A stretch of 64,000 nucleotides of DNA, from NCBI GenBank assembly GCA_946902875.1, contig OX336345.1, forward strand, positions 9,827,395 to 9,891,394, in the 5' to 3' direction. Source of the stretch: Nematopogon swammerdamellus (Eukaryota; Arthropoda; Insecta; Lepidoptera; Adelidae). The position numbers and the translations under genes are program-made. Below the pieces are notes generated by a model. It was not told where the DNA came from, searched no databases, and saw nothing but the letters and a program-made list of their open reading frames with translations. Positions 33,037 through 44,235 of the stretch are shown piece after piece (position 1 is the stretch's first letter; each line of letters starts with the position of its first letter).

Positions 33037-33103
33037 TTTTTCTTTAAGGTAGGACAGACAGACAAACGGACGGACGGACGGACAGACGGCGGCGGTGACG
33101 GCG
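33037..33103 (+). repeat. Family A tail fragment, left half of the target of Transib 2
   Basis: CTTTAAGGTAGGACAGACAG and CGGACGGACGGACAGACGG end at CGGCG. The sequence resumes at 37021 with CGGCGGCGGCGGCGTAGG and TTTAGTAATAGGATCCCGT, continuing to 37080. Confidence 0.75.
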
Positions 33104-36100
33104 CACTATGGATCGAGAAACGGCCTCCATAGTATTAGGAGATTTTTTTCGCAAACTTGATTTTTTTTTAAAAACTGTTTTTGTTATATTTAGGGTTACA
33201 TAAGATAATACGAAATATATAGTTGTAGTGATATAAGTCAAGTAGATATTTTATTAAAAATACTTGAAGTTTTCAGTTGTATGGGACGGAGAATGTTTAG
33301 TCGATTTTTTCAAAAGTCTTTCGAGGTGTCGCAGATCTTTTAATACATCATGAAGTAGACCACGAGTGTAATAAGACCACATAAAAACTGTAACCCAATT
33401 CGACCCGGTATAGAAAATATCTAAGTCCGAATTTATAAATTTTCGTCTATTTTCTTTATACATTATTTATGGTTTAACTTTACAATTAATTACATTTTCT
33501 TATGTTTTGTGATTGCCAAGTGTGTAAGTTATACTAATTGGTACATTATGTAACAACTATACCTACCACTGTGGTCGAAAATACCCTCCAATATTTGTAG
33601 CGTTTTAAATTTTTATTTGGTATTCATAATTGATTTGAGGACACATTAAATAAACAAATATGTGAAGACGCGTAGCTTGACAGTACGTATGTATGTTAGG
33701 TTCAAATATATAAAGTATATATATATGTTTTTTATATTTTAAAATTTGCAATGTATGGGACGGAGAACATTATATTTATTTTGCCGGACTACAAAGATGT
33801 GTCAAACTCTTATTAGCAGGGTTGTGTAGCACAACATAAAAATAAACACACTCAGTAAACAAAATGTTAGAAAGGTGCAGCCTTCCAAGTATCAACAGGT
33901 CAAAGTATAGCATTTTTTACCTTTTTTCTTTAACAGGAATTTTTGGTTACATTATGATTGTACAATTATTAAGCAGGTATGCAAATATGTGAGGCATATA
34001 ATTCTATATTATATATGTACAGACCATTCCGATTAACAATGTAAAAAATAGCAATATTTTTATTTAATAAAACTGAAAACATTGTAGTACATTATTCGAA
34101 ACTGTTAAGAACTAACAAAGTCTTAACAGTAACGTGATGTTGAACGTGACGAAAAAGAGGCTGTACAAAAAAAAATCGTGAACAGTTGCACTTTCTCAAG
34201 ATGTTAAAAAATTTTCTATTCAAAATTATTCACCAAAATAAATACAAGGTTGAATAAAAACAGAACAAATTAATAAACCGAACTTATAAATAAAAGATTC
34301 ACCAAAATTAATTTCATAAAAAAATTGTTTTATATAAAATTCGAGCCGGTATAGAAAATATGTAAGTCTGAATTTGTAGATTTTTGTTTTCTTTCCTTTA
34401 AATATTATTTACAATCTTAGAATAGAACATACATACAAGGCTTTGCAGCTCATTCATTATGACGACGCATTAGATACTAATTATCATTCGGTAAGACGAA
34501 AACATTCCCACATCCCTGTTTGTGAAACCCCAATATATTTGTAAAAACCGGTAATTAGTGTCCTTTGGTCGCGAATTTCAGTTTATTATCTGTTCAACGC
34601 GCGTAAGTGACGGATCTCTCCTTTCGACACGAGTTATCGCTGTTTTCAAATACTTTCCTTCCTGCATTTTTGTATGCTGCAAAAACACGTGCTTCCACTT
34701 CCGTGACCTTGACACTTTCTTTCGGACGGTAACACTCGACCTTTTTTTTGGAGCTGATAGTATAAGGGATACAGTTCAACTCCTGCTTCAATTGCTGTTG
34801 CCCGTAGTTCGCAGTATTGCGATTTGGAGAGTTGCTGGGAACTGAAGAGGCTGAGGGCTTTCTCCGGCGAGTATTGTGTTTTTTTTTTAACTTGAATGTA
34901 TTCCTTTATTCTACCAACCTCATCTGAATTTTCCAGAAGAAACTTAAGCACCTCAGCAACATCATGTGTTTCCGTATTAATACCTTTACTCACCGCAGCG
35001 AATGCGAGCTCGTCGAAGTCATTTTCCGTACACAGATGTGCGGTTCTGCGCCTTTTTTGCTGGTAGTGAAGTTCGTGGAATTGTTTTCGAGGACTGAACT
35101 CTGGTTTAGGAGATGTTGAAGCTTCTGAATGCTGTTTCGCTGGTGATTGCGGCACGAATGGTTCCGCTTCCTCATGTCTTGGTTCTTGAGGTATGTTTTG
35201 AACATATTCGGGCCACTTTGTGTCACTTTATGACGTCAACCATATTTCAAATTTGCTTTGAAGAAACTAAACGAATAATTTGTACTTTTCCACTTTCTAT
35301 ACATATTAGACAAGTAGGTTTTATAAAAACACTTGAATTGATCACGGTTTTCATCAGATATATGAACGGAAAACTTGTAAAATAGTATGTTTGGGTCGGA
35401 GAGACCTTGCTCGTTTTTTATGAAAACAAAAAGTTTCAGATTTTATTTAAACTCTTTCATTTTGTAAAATGTTAGAGTTCGAACCGAAAATGTACCTAGT
35501 TTTCAAGTAATAATGCAGGAAGGAAAGTATTTGAAAACAGCGATAACTCGTTTCGAAAGGAGAGATCTATCCCTTACGCGCGTTGAACAAATACTGAACT
35601 GAAATTCGCGACCAAAGGACACCACCTGATGTACTAAACCGGTTTTTACCAATATAGTGGGGTTTCACAAACAGGGATGCGGGAATATTTTCGTCTTACC
35701 GAATGGTAATTAGTATCTAATGCGTCGTCATAATGAATGAGCTGCAAAGCCTTGTATTTATGTTCTATTCTAAAACTGTAAATTATATTTAAAGGAAAGA
35801 AAACAAAAATCTACAAATTCGGACTTACATATTTTCTATACCGGCTCAAATTTTATATAAAACAATTTTTTTATAAAATTAATTTTGGTGAATAATTTTG
35901 AATAGAAATTTTTTTAACATCTTGAGAAAGTGCGTTCACAATTTTTTTTTTGTACAGCCTCTTTTCCGTCACGTTCAACATCACGTTACTGTTAAGACTT
36001 TGTTAGTTCTTAACAGTTTCGAATAATGTACTATAATGTTTTCAGTTTTATTAAATAAAAATATTGCTATTTTTTTACACTGTTAATCGGAATGGTCTGT

Positions 36101-37020
36101 ACATATATGATATAGAATTATATGCCTCACATATTTGCACACCTTATAATAATAATAATTGTACAATCATAATGTAACCAAAAATTACTGTTAAAGAAAA
36201 AAGGTAAAAAATGCTATACTTTGACCTGTCGATACTCGGAAGGCTGCACCTTTCTAAATTTTTTTTTACTGATTGTGTTTATTTTTATGTTGTGCTACAC
36301 AACCTTGCTAATAAGAGTTTGACACATCTTTGTAGTCCGGCAAAATAAATATAATGGTCTCCGTCCCATACATTGCAAATTTTAAAATATAAAAAACATA
36401 TATATATACTTTATATATTTGAACCTAACATACATACGTACTGTCAAGCTACGCGTCTTCACATATTTGTTTATTTAATATGTCCTCAAATCAATTATGA
36501 ATAACGAATAAACATTTAAAACGCTACAAATATTGGAGGGTATTTTCGACCACAGTGGTAGGTATAGTTGTTACATAATGTACCAATTAGTATAACTTAC
36601 ACACTTGGCAATCACAAAACATAAGAAAATGTAATTAATTGTAAAGTTAAACCATAAATAATGTATAAAGAAAATAGACGAAAATTTATAAATTCGGACT
36701 TAGATATTTTCTATACCGGGTCGAATTGGGTTACAGTTTTTATGTGGTCTTATTACACTCGTGGTCTACTTCATGATGTATTAAAAGATCTGCGACACCT
36801 CGAAAGACTTTTGAAAAAATCGACTAAACATTCTCCGTCCCATACAACTGAAAACTTCAAGTATTTTTAATAAAATATCTACTTGACTGATATCACTACA
36901 ACTATATATTTCGTATTATCTTATGTAACCCTAAATATAACAAAAACAGTTTTTCAAAAAAAATCAAGTTTGCGAAAAAAATCTCCTAATACTATGGAGG
37001 CCGTGTCTCGATCCATAGTG
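33104..37020. mobile_element. Transib-type DNA transposon 2, arms of 1.5 kb
   Basis: Both ends read CACTATGGATCGAGA inward, matching the CACWATGG start and GGATCGA of Transib TIRs as I recall them. CGGCG lies directly outside both (33099-33103, 37021-37025), the 5-bp GC-rich duplication of this superfamily. Left arm 33104-34668 and right arm about 35513-37020 are inverted copies with few changes. The 0.84-kb loop carries a transposase N-terminal relic. Inside each terminus CCATAGTA inverts the heptamer about 15 bp in. Confidence 0.88.
34646..35155 (-). pseudogene. Transib transposase N-terminal relic
   Basis: A 169-aa frame starting in the loop of Transib 2. It has FSPRKQFHEL, QKRRRTAHL, DELAFAAV, then ALSLFSSQQLSKSQYCELR and GVELYPLYYQLQKK. 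It then shifts frame: KVECYRPKES and VTEVEA continue in the overlapping frame 34594-34791. The 33 residues PRK..FAA align without gaps to the relic at 41945-42398. The catalytic core is absent because the left arm replaces the rest of the gene. Superfamily is inferred from the element's ends. Confidence 0.65.
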
Positions 37021-37334
37021 CGGCGGCGGCGGCGTAGGTTTAGTAATAGGATCCCGTACCAGATACGGAGCCCTAAAAAGGAGATTTTCATTCAACCGTG
37101 AATGTTTACCAGAGAGCAAGAAATAAGAAAAAAATCACAATTTCATGTTTGATAAGTGGTTTTCAGCTAAGATAAAGAATACAATATTTATTTATCTTAG
37201 GTTTTCAGTTATAGTACCTATTACTTATTGGTATTACTTTTTACATTATAAAATAAACTGCGCGAAAGTAAAAAAATCATCATTCGTCCGGGGATTAATA
37301 TACAAGCTTGTAAAAAGATATATATGAATGAATG

Positions 37335-37525
37335 AAATGAACTGAATGAAAGGTCGGTCGAAACGGCTAAGTAAGTATGTAAATAGTTTGTGTTTTCCGT
37401 CCAGTTCAGTGTAGCCGGCACGACCGAAGGGAAGCACTGACGTTGCACCAAGTTCACCCGGTTTTATGGGCTGACATCACGGATGTTGTAGGTGATGTAG
37501 CCAACCGTGTCTGTTTCCATAAAAA
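37335..37525 (+). repeat. SINE family D, 5'-truncated
   Basis: TGAATGAAAGGTCGGTCGAA, CCAGTTCAGTGTAGCCGGC, GACATCACGGATGTTGTAGG and GTGTCTGTTTCCATAAAAAT. Confidence 0.85.
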
Positions 37526-37529
37526 TAAA

Positions 37530-37970
37530 AAAAGTCAGAAAATTTCTTGACTGTATATTATTAGGTCACAATTTCAGGTCTATAGACCGTTTACAGTACA
37601 TAGTGCTTATAAGAGTAACAAACAGACTAATAGACACCGTCTGAAGTTATAATAAGCAGAGAAGAGAAAATAATTCCTCGTTTTCGCCTCAGCGATCTCT
37701 TTGGCCTCAGGTTTATAAATAGGCACGTAAATATTGCAGCAACATGATGTATCTATCTGCTAAAGTGTGATTAGTTTTTAAGACGTTGCCCAAAAGCAGA
37801 ACACTCACCGCATGATATTATTTTATTGATGACCTTATTACTTATTGCATTTTCAATACTAATAATACATCTGTAAGGGATGGTCATGGAGTAAAGTTAC
37901 TTTGTTTTATTATGAGATACTGCGTTTTTAGACTCTATGTATGATACTAAAACTAAATTGACGATTTTTA
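37530..37970. other. No recognised feature
   Basis: AT-rich; no supported ORF. Confidence 0.4.
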
Positions 37971-37974
37971 GAAA

Positions 37975-38231
37975 TCTTTTCTGTATGTATGTATATTCCT
38001 CCATAACTCTTAAACCGATCATCAGAATTCGATGAAACTTAGCACAAGCACATTTGATTATACGGGACACAGGATAAGCTAAATAAAATTCAGTTCCGGT
38101 TACGCTAAGATGTGGCTCTCATACAAACCGAATTGTTCAGCGCGCCGAAATGAAGGTACGGTAGCGGGCTTACTTACTTTCTTCTTTTTAAATACGAATT
38201 GCACGCGAGCGAAGCCGCGAGAAAAAGCTAG
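37975..38231 (+). mobile_element. Short non-autonomous Helitron
   Basis: Ends GCGAGCGAAGCCGCGAGAAA, then AAGCTAG|T. The body (CCATAACTCTTAAACCGATC, GATGTGGCTCTCATACAAAC, CGAATTGTTCAGCGCGCCG) is shared with the opposite-strand copy at 43256-43515. Confidence 0.7.
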
Positions 38232-38234
38232 TTA

Positions 38235-39745
38235 TAAATAAATCAAAGCCGCATGGCAGAGTCGTATTAAAATGTTTTCAAGAATTCACCCTCAGAGGAA
38301 ATATTTACTCTGATATTTTATTAACACACCATCCCCTCCCCTAGTCATACGGTATACTATATAGATTGATGATCGTGGGTGTTGCCTTGCCGTCCTCGAG
38401 AGGTCGAACATTTTCCTGTTCCTTGAAACTTAAAAATTTCTTCACCTTGCAAGTTTCTGCTTCATAGCAAATAAAACAAGCACTTGCAATTAAACATTAC
38501 ATTTTAATCGAGGACACTAGATAATTATTTGACTTAAATAATAAATCACAGTGTGAGGCAACAACCCCTGCTCCTAAACTGGAAATTAAACAAAAAACTT
38601 GTCACTGTTGCAATTATTTTGTATTCATGTGTAAACCCTTTCAGTTAGACCATGCGATAGCTAAATAATGGTTCACATTTTTATTTTTATAAACAAATAG
38701 GTAAGTACACCCCGGGTCACCTTAACTAGGTACCTACTTTGTGATGTGAACTTTGTCTAACTATAGCGTCACAGTACTATTATTGTACAATTATTGTAGG
38801 CTCGACTCGAGCGAGGAAAAGCTCTGCTCAGTATGTCCGGTTCGCAGGGGAAAAGTAACCTATCCTTCTTGTTGGTTTAAATTTCATAAATTTTTATAAC
38901 ATATCTGGCAAAGTTTTAGCTATAATAATTTTAATAAACCACTAGAAAAACGTTTCAAATAATGTCTTACTGTTTGTTTCCGATAATCTTTTCCTCTTCC
39001 AGTCTCTTCTTGAGATGCGCCCAGTGGTTGTGTTTGTTCTTTTTGCCCATCATCACTTTTTTATTGTCACCCAAATGCACTAGAAACAACCCTCAGTTCT
39101 CCAAGCTTTCTTCTAAAAAGTTTTTTTCATACTGTTTTTGTCGAAAAGTTTAATAAAATGTCCGCTGCGGCTATCAGTATTCCAGTATTATTTCAAATAA
39201 TTTTACCTCATATTCTAAATCTATTATAATTTGTTTATGCCTTTTTAAAACATTAATATTTTCATCTCACTTTTCTTCCTCAGAAAATTATACAACAACT
39301 GCACATTTTAAAAATGGGAGCACTAAACCGCTGCTGATGTGTTATCTGCGACCGAACACCGCGTCTCAACTAACGCACAGCGAGAAGTAACAACGCGGTG
39401 ATTGTTGTTGTGCGGTAACAATTTTCAGCTACATTACAAGCATGCTGGTTAATTGCTACGTACGTTCTAGGATTCCGTTGGCCCATTACTGCCTAGCGAT
39501 TCCATATGGAATCGCAAGGAGGCGCAAGGCGGATTCGCAACCCCCGCATGCGACCAAATGTCCATGGGCATCGTCTGACGTCGGTATGGGTGGCTCGGCG
39601 CCAGATGTTGCGCTTTCTTTAAAAAAAAGTCGTATAGTGAGTAACCTAAAATACAGCTAGGTCTCTGGGCTGCAACTCAAAGACGGATTTTTCAATCAAT
39701 TAATTGGCGGTGGATAGTCATTCCGTCCTTTTGCACCATCAATTC
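38235..39745. other. No recognised gene
   Basis: Unique-looking sequence. The frame at 39442-39660 is probably not coding: no domain or splice context. Confidence 0.35.
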
Positions 39746-39749
39746 GTAT

Positions 39750-40243
39750 TTTTAACCGACTTAAAAAAAAGTAGGAGGTTCTCAATTCGACTGTATTTTT
39801 ATATGTTTGTTACCTTAGAACTTTCGACGGGGTGAACCGATTTTGATGATTCTTTTTTATTAGAAAGCTGGTGCTTCCCGTGTGGTCCCACTTCAATTTG
39901 GTCAAGATCGGATTGGAAAGCGAGGCGGAATCGCGAGGCTGAAGGCCGAGAGATTCCGCCGAGTACATTAATAGCACAAAATTACAAAAAAAAATTGTGA
40001 AATAAAAACAATTTAAAAAAATATAAAAACCGCCTTCAAAAATGTATGAAATAAAAAAACAATCGAACCCTAGAGTTGAGGGCGGTGCTAAAGCAAGCAA
40101 AAATGATGCATGAAAGAAAACATGAGTGGATGATATCCTTTGTGATTTGTGTAGCCTTCTTTAGCACCGCCTTCAACTCTAGGGTTCGACTTTTTTTTAT
40201 TTCATACATTTTTGAAGGCGGTGTTTATATATTTTTTTTAAAT
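39750..40243 (-). repeat. Repeat family B with foldback, second copy
   Basis: Begins TTTTAACCGACTTAAAAAAA, TAGGAGGTTCTCAATTCGAC, then GATTGGAAAGCGAGGCGGAA and the foldback 40011-40243 (ATATAAAAACCGCCTTCAAA mirrored). The foldback interior is inverted relative to its flank when compared with 2736-3220. A further fragment (CAACCGACTTCCAAAAAGGA) lies at 40403. Confidence 0.75.
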
Positions 40244-40792
40244 AGTTTTTTCATACAAAAGTTACTGTTAGTTACAAAACCATAATTATTTTTGTATTAC
40301 TTGGAAGGACATGAAAATAGTTACCTAGTAGTATACATATATTTTAATAACAAACCCAAACGTACATTTTGGCTGAATCACAGACCACGAGTCGTTCCTT
40401 TTCAACCGACTTCCAAAAAGGAGGAGGTTCTCATTGTTCCATTTGAGACTACGGAACCTTAAAGCGTTGATAAGTATCATGTTGTCGTGGCGAAATAAAG
40501 TTTTTGTGCTTACAGGTAAAGTCAATGTAACAAGAAGTCGTTACTGATCGGAGATTCCAATTTAACTATCATTGTTTCCGAACTGGTATTTCGTTCTGCG
40601 TGAGAAAGAACATACCAGAGTCCTTGACTTGTTGGATAACGAAGAAATCTTATTGCGGGTTTCGTGATTTAATGGTTTAAAATATGTACCTACGAGAGAG
40701 TTTAAGTTATAGATATACAACATTTATTAAACAACAAAAATATGTAAATTGAAAATTACCTACATCATGCCTACATCTAACAAAAATAATAA

Positions 40793-41209
40793 TAATGAAA
40801 ACCACCACCACGTTCGCCGCTGCATCGCCGACATCTGCCGGCGACGACGACGAACAACATCGTGCTCCCGCCACAAGACCTACGACGGGAAGACGATGTC
40901 CGCCACATCAACCGGCCTGCTTGGGGCTATCGGGGCTCCGTGCTCTGGCTCTGACTACAGCCCCCGCTACCGGCGTGGCGGTACGGTGCGCAACGGCAGC
41001 GCACGCACGAGGATCAAGATCCATGAAAGGACTGCGTGTCGCCGCCCCGCAGCCGGTGGATACGGAGCTCTCCGAGATGGGGGTGGTGGTGGCCTACGTG
41101 TCTAGTACCACCACCTACCGCTCGAAGCTTAGTCTCGCGTCGTCTCGGAGAGCTCCGTAGCTACGGCCTGCACCCGCCGGTGTGCTTGGAGGTCCGCCTT
41201 CCGCCGCCG
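40793..41209. repeat. GC-rich repeat E, left part (target of Transib 3)
   Basis: GC-rich segment. Its right end CTCGGAGAGCTCCGTAGCTA, then CGGCCTGCACCCGCC and TTGGAGG, also occurs at 47968-48025. The repeat resumes after the Transib at 42940 (GCGAGAATACCGTTTTTT). Overlapping frames of 118-121 codons here are low-complexity and not called. Confidence 0.6.
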
Positions 41210-41248
41210 CACAGTGCTGCGAAAGTATGGGAGGAAAGGACAAAAATC
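41210..41248 (+). promoter_or_regulatory. RSS-like end, heptamer-23-nonamer
   Basis: Heptamer CACAGTG at 41210-41216, a 23-bp spacer at 41217-41239 and nonamer-like ACAAAAATC at 41240-41248 (8 of 9 to ACAAAAACC). This is the layout of a V(D)J 23-RSS, at the exact end of a Transib-type element. Confidence 0.7.
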
Positions 41249-41337
41249 ATAACTTTTGTTCTCCTTGGTCGATTTGAATGAAATAAAAAGTATTTAGTCC
41301 AACTAACTTCCGACTATACCCTGTGAAAGATTCAAGC

Positions 41338-41362
41338 CCCTAACCTAACCTAACCTAACCTT
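41338..41362 (+). repeat. Short (CCTAA)n telomere-like run
   Basis: CCTAACCTAACCTAACCTAA (four units) plus CC, the complement of the insect TTAGG repeat. It lies inside Transib 3. Too short to claim telomeric origin. Confidence 0.5.
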
Positions 41363-41596
41363 ACTAAGAGAGTACAAAATGAGTTGGAACATGACAAGTA
41401 TAAAGTGTGTTACGAGGATAGTTATTTTTAAATAATAAATTAATTCATGTGAAAAAATATTTATTTGAGACTTCAGACACTATTTTTATTATAAAAATAC
41501 AAAATATGACAATAATCTACTAATAAAAAACATTGTTTACAGTCTTAGTAAATCAGTACAAAGTTTGACGTTAAAATACACATATTTATTTATTTG

Positions 41597-41905
41597 TACC
41601 GTGTGGGGCCGGTACTTTAAAAGAATAGCCCCACTGCATCTCTCCCCGTGTATGTCGTAAAAGGCGACTAAGGGATATGATTCCATTCTTATCTTACTAG
41701 GTGGTAGGGTTTAACCCGCCCGGGTTGGTGAAAACCCGCACTGAATGAAAGGTCGGTCGAAACGGCTATGTAAATAGTTTGTGTTTTCCGTCCAGTTCAG
41801 TGTAGCCGGCACGACCGAAGGGAAGCACTGACGTGGCACCAAGTTCATCCGGTGTTATGGGCTGACATCACACAACCGTGTCAGTTTCCATAAAAAAAAA
41901 AACTA
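41597..41905 (+). repeat. SINE family D, variant head
   Basis: The head is ACCGTGTGGGGCCGGTACTT, AGCCCCACTGCATCTCTCCC and GTATGTCGTAAAAGGCGACT in place of the tRNA/5S head. From TAGGTGGTAGGGTTTAACCC on, the body is the same as at 27061. Inserted in Transib 3. Confidence 0.8.
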
Positions 41906-41944
41906 AAAAAAGATATAGGCTGACTAATATTACATACATTTATG

Positions 41945-42398
41945 TCTAATCTGAATCAGTTTCGAACCCCAAAGCAGCGAAGTTCAGCTCCTGAGGAGAT
42001 GCGGTTGTTAGCAGTTCTTGGACACGACGTTTTTTCGTTTTAGTCGACGATTCCTCAAACATTTTCCTTGGGCGTCCCTTGCTGGGTCCAGCACGGCTTC
42101 TATTTCGGGATTAGGAGTCTCGTGAAGTCGCGCAGCAGATTGAGGTAGCTGTACTTTCATATTCAGCCACTCTTTATGGGTCGAGAAAAAAGCTCTTATT
42201 TCTCGAACAATCTTGCCATTTCTTCTTTATTCTGAGGCAATAAATACGTGCAGCCTCTTTCAAATCAGCATACACCGCATCAGGACACTCCTCGTATCCA
42301 AGCAGAACCTTCAACTGTTCCACCACAGCGACCTGTTTGGAGTTGTACTGGTCAGAGATCCACGCATCGAAGAGATCGATATTTTTTATGGGCGGCAC
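41945..42398 (-). pseudogene. Transib transposase N-terminal relic, frameshifted
   Basis: Minus-strand coding signal starts at 42398 (MPPIKNIDLFDAWISDQYN). Frame breaks follow near 42190 (stop after SFFLDP; WLNMKVQLPQSAAR follows in another frame) and near 42085, then KGRPRKMFEE, TKKRRVQELL and SPQELNFAALGF. PRK-x-F-x-E ... KRR ... EL-x-FAA is collinear, without gaps over 33 residues, with the relic in Transib 2. The N-terminal part is an acidic/aromatic 74-aa frame. No catalytic core remains. Confidence 0.6.
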
Positions 42399-42905
42399 AG
42401 TTGCTGAAAAAAATTACACAGATAAGGCTAGCAAGAACTAGCAGCTAAATTTTACTGAAATGTAATCTACATTAGTTGCACCACAATATATAAAAAAATT
42501 GAGAAGTGGATCTGGTTACATTTTTTTAAAAGTCTAGTCAAAATTTAATATTCACTTTTCTTTACAAATTTCGACATACCCCAAAAGAGTGATAGTCAAA
42601 ATTATAACTAACTAGAATTTTTTGGATGAAAAATATAATATAAATTTAACATACTTTCGGCAACCAGCAGCCATAATAAACAGGACTGAAACACTGCACA
42701 CGATACAGATATACCACATAACGTTACCTCGATAATTTGCAAATGAATGCATAATTAAAATGTGTTGGTTTAAATAGTAAGTTCACAGGGCTGTAGAAGT
42801 CATTAGGAAGGGGTTAAAAAAATATTAGTGTTGTTTTCCAACTGTCTGGTAATCCCTAATGAGTTATATTTAGTACTAATTACGTTTCAAAATTAGCGAA
42901 CTTTG

Positions 42906-42934
42906 GACTTTTGTCCTTTGGACGCAGCACTGTG
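42906..42934 (-). promoter_or_regulatory. RSS-like end, heptamer-13-nonamer
   Basis: On the minus strand CACAGTG (42934-42928), a 13-bp spacer (42927-42915) and ACAAAAGTC (42914-42906; 7 of 9 to the RSS nonamer). The spacer is 10 bp shorter than at the other end. AAAGGACAAAA is common to both ends. Confidence 0.65.
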
Positions 42935-42939
42935 CGCCG

Positions 42940-43080
42940 GCGAGAATACCGTTTTTTTGTTTTTCTCTGTTTTTATTAATTTTGTATAGGTATTTTATTT
43001 TATAATTATATAAAATTAATATAAATATGTACCTGTATGATAGACAAAAAACGTGAAAATAAAGAAATAAAAATAAAAAA
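42940..43080. repeat. GC-rich repeat E, right part
   Basis: AATACCGTTTTTTT, TTTTTATTAATTTTGTATAG and AAAATTAATATAAATATGTA match 48050-48150, completing the target copy. Confidence 0.65.
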
Positions 43081-43255
43081 AATGAAAACTAATGTTTAAA
43101 AAAATGTAAAATTTATATAAAAAGAAATGTGGAAATAAATGGATGAAAACTAAAACTAAAAAACTATTTTGACAAAGCGCCCGGAACAGCCGCCGTACCG
43201 AGCACGGTGCCCGCATTTCCAGGCCAATATTCATATTCATATTTTTATTCATCAA

Positions 43256-43515
43256 CTAGCTTCGCTCGCGTGAAATTCCTATTTGAAAAGACCTAAGTAA
43301 ATAATCCCGCTGCCGTAACTTTATTTCGGCGCGCGGAACAATTCGGTTTGTATGAGAGCCACATCTTAACGTAACCGGAAATGATTTCATTTAGCCTATT
43401 CTGTGTCCCGTATAGTAATGTATGGTATACATACCCGTATGGTTGTACTAAGTTTCATTTAATTCGGACGATCGATTTAAGAGTTATGGAGGAACATACA
43501 TACATACATACAAAA
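43256..43515 (-). mobile_element. Short non-autonomous Helitron
   Basis: On the plus strand A|CTAGCTTCGCTCGCGTGAAA is the reverse complement of a 3' end. The body (CGGCGCGCGGAACAATTCGG, GTATGAGAGCCACATCTTAA, TAAGAGTTATGGAGGAACAT) matches 37975-38231 in inverse orientation. Confidence 0.7.
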
Positions 43516-43519
43516 AAAG

Positions 43520-43840
43520 ATCTCGTGCATTACACGATCTTCGAGGTACATTGACGATGAACTCAACAAAATAAAAAAAGTGTTACATTTATATATTTTT
43601 TATTATTTTTCAAAAACACAAGCAGCTTAAATATGTAAACTAAAATTTAGACAGAAAAAGAGATAAGCTTGAGAGAAGCTTGTCTAACTAAAGTAACAAA
43701 ATAATAAATATCAAATCCACATAAATAAATATAAATATAATATTGTTTAGTTATCTTTGTTTGTGTTGTAGGTAATTCGATATTTAATAAAATATAAACG
43801 TATTAAAAATATCAAATTTAAAAATATAATATACATAGGT
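43520..43840. other. No recognised feature
   Basis: Very AT-rich sequence. Confidence 0.4.
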
Positions 43841-43844
43841 TCCT

Positions 43845-44235
43845 TCTGGCTCTTTTCAGGTTCCATCAGGACCCTGGAAATCAAATATGACTAGAGTACT
43901 TGCGAAGACAAATCCAACGAGTTCATACATGGTGGATTTATCATGTGTACTTTAGAAGTTCCTATGGCTTCCTTCCGGCTCCATCATCAGGACCTTGGAA
44001 ATAACATATGACTAGAGTACTTGCGAAGACAAATCCAACGAGCCCAAACACGGTGGATTTATCATGTGTGGTTTAGGAGTTCCTATGGCTTCATACCGGC
44101 TCCATCATCAGGACCCTGGACATCATATATGACAAGAGTACTTGCGAAGACAAATCCAACGAGCCCAAACACGATGGGCTTATCATGTGTAGTTTAGGAG
44201 TTCCTATGGCTTCCTTCCGGCTCCATCATCAGCAG
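43845..44235 (+). repeat. 121-bp tandem repeat, about 3 units
   Basis: GTACTTGCGAAGACAAATCC recurs at 43896, 44017 and 44138 (period 121). Each unit ends GGAGTTCCTATGGCTTC plus CCGGCTCCATCATCAG. A single diverged unit is at 3216-3310. Confidence 0.9.

Larger units (their letters stand above)
41210..42934. mobile_element. Transib-type DNA transposon 3 with RSS-like ends
   Basis: Both ends read CACAGTGCTGCG inward. CGCCG stands directly outside both (41205-41209, 42935-42939), fitting the CGNCG duplication of Transib. The interrupted target (repeat E) has a related copy without the insertion at 47965-48170. The interior holds a SINE (41597-41905), a short telomere-like repeat and a frameshifted transposase N-terminal relic on the minus strand. 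At 1725 bp it is a deletion derivative. Confidence 0.88.

Noticed and set aside
34990..35226. Separate 78-codon gene in the Transib 2 loop
   Set aside because: It overlaps the transposase relic in another frame and appears to be its frameshifted start region.
40749..41281. Overlapping 81-121 codon frames in GC-rich DNA
   Set aside because: Open frames on several registers reflect GC-rich low-complexity sequence of repeat E, which is also interrupted by Transib 3; no domain or splice signals.
41338..41362. Telomeric sequence
   Set aside because: Only four CCTAA units, within a transposon; chance or minor capture is more likely than a telomere fusion.
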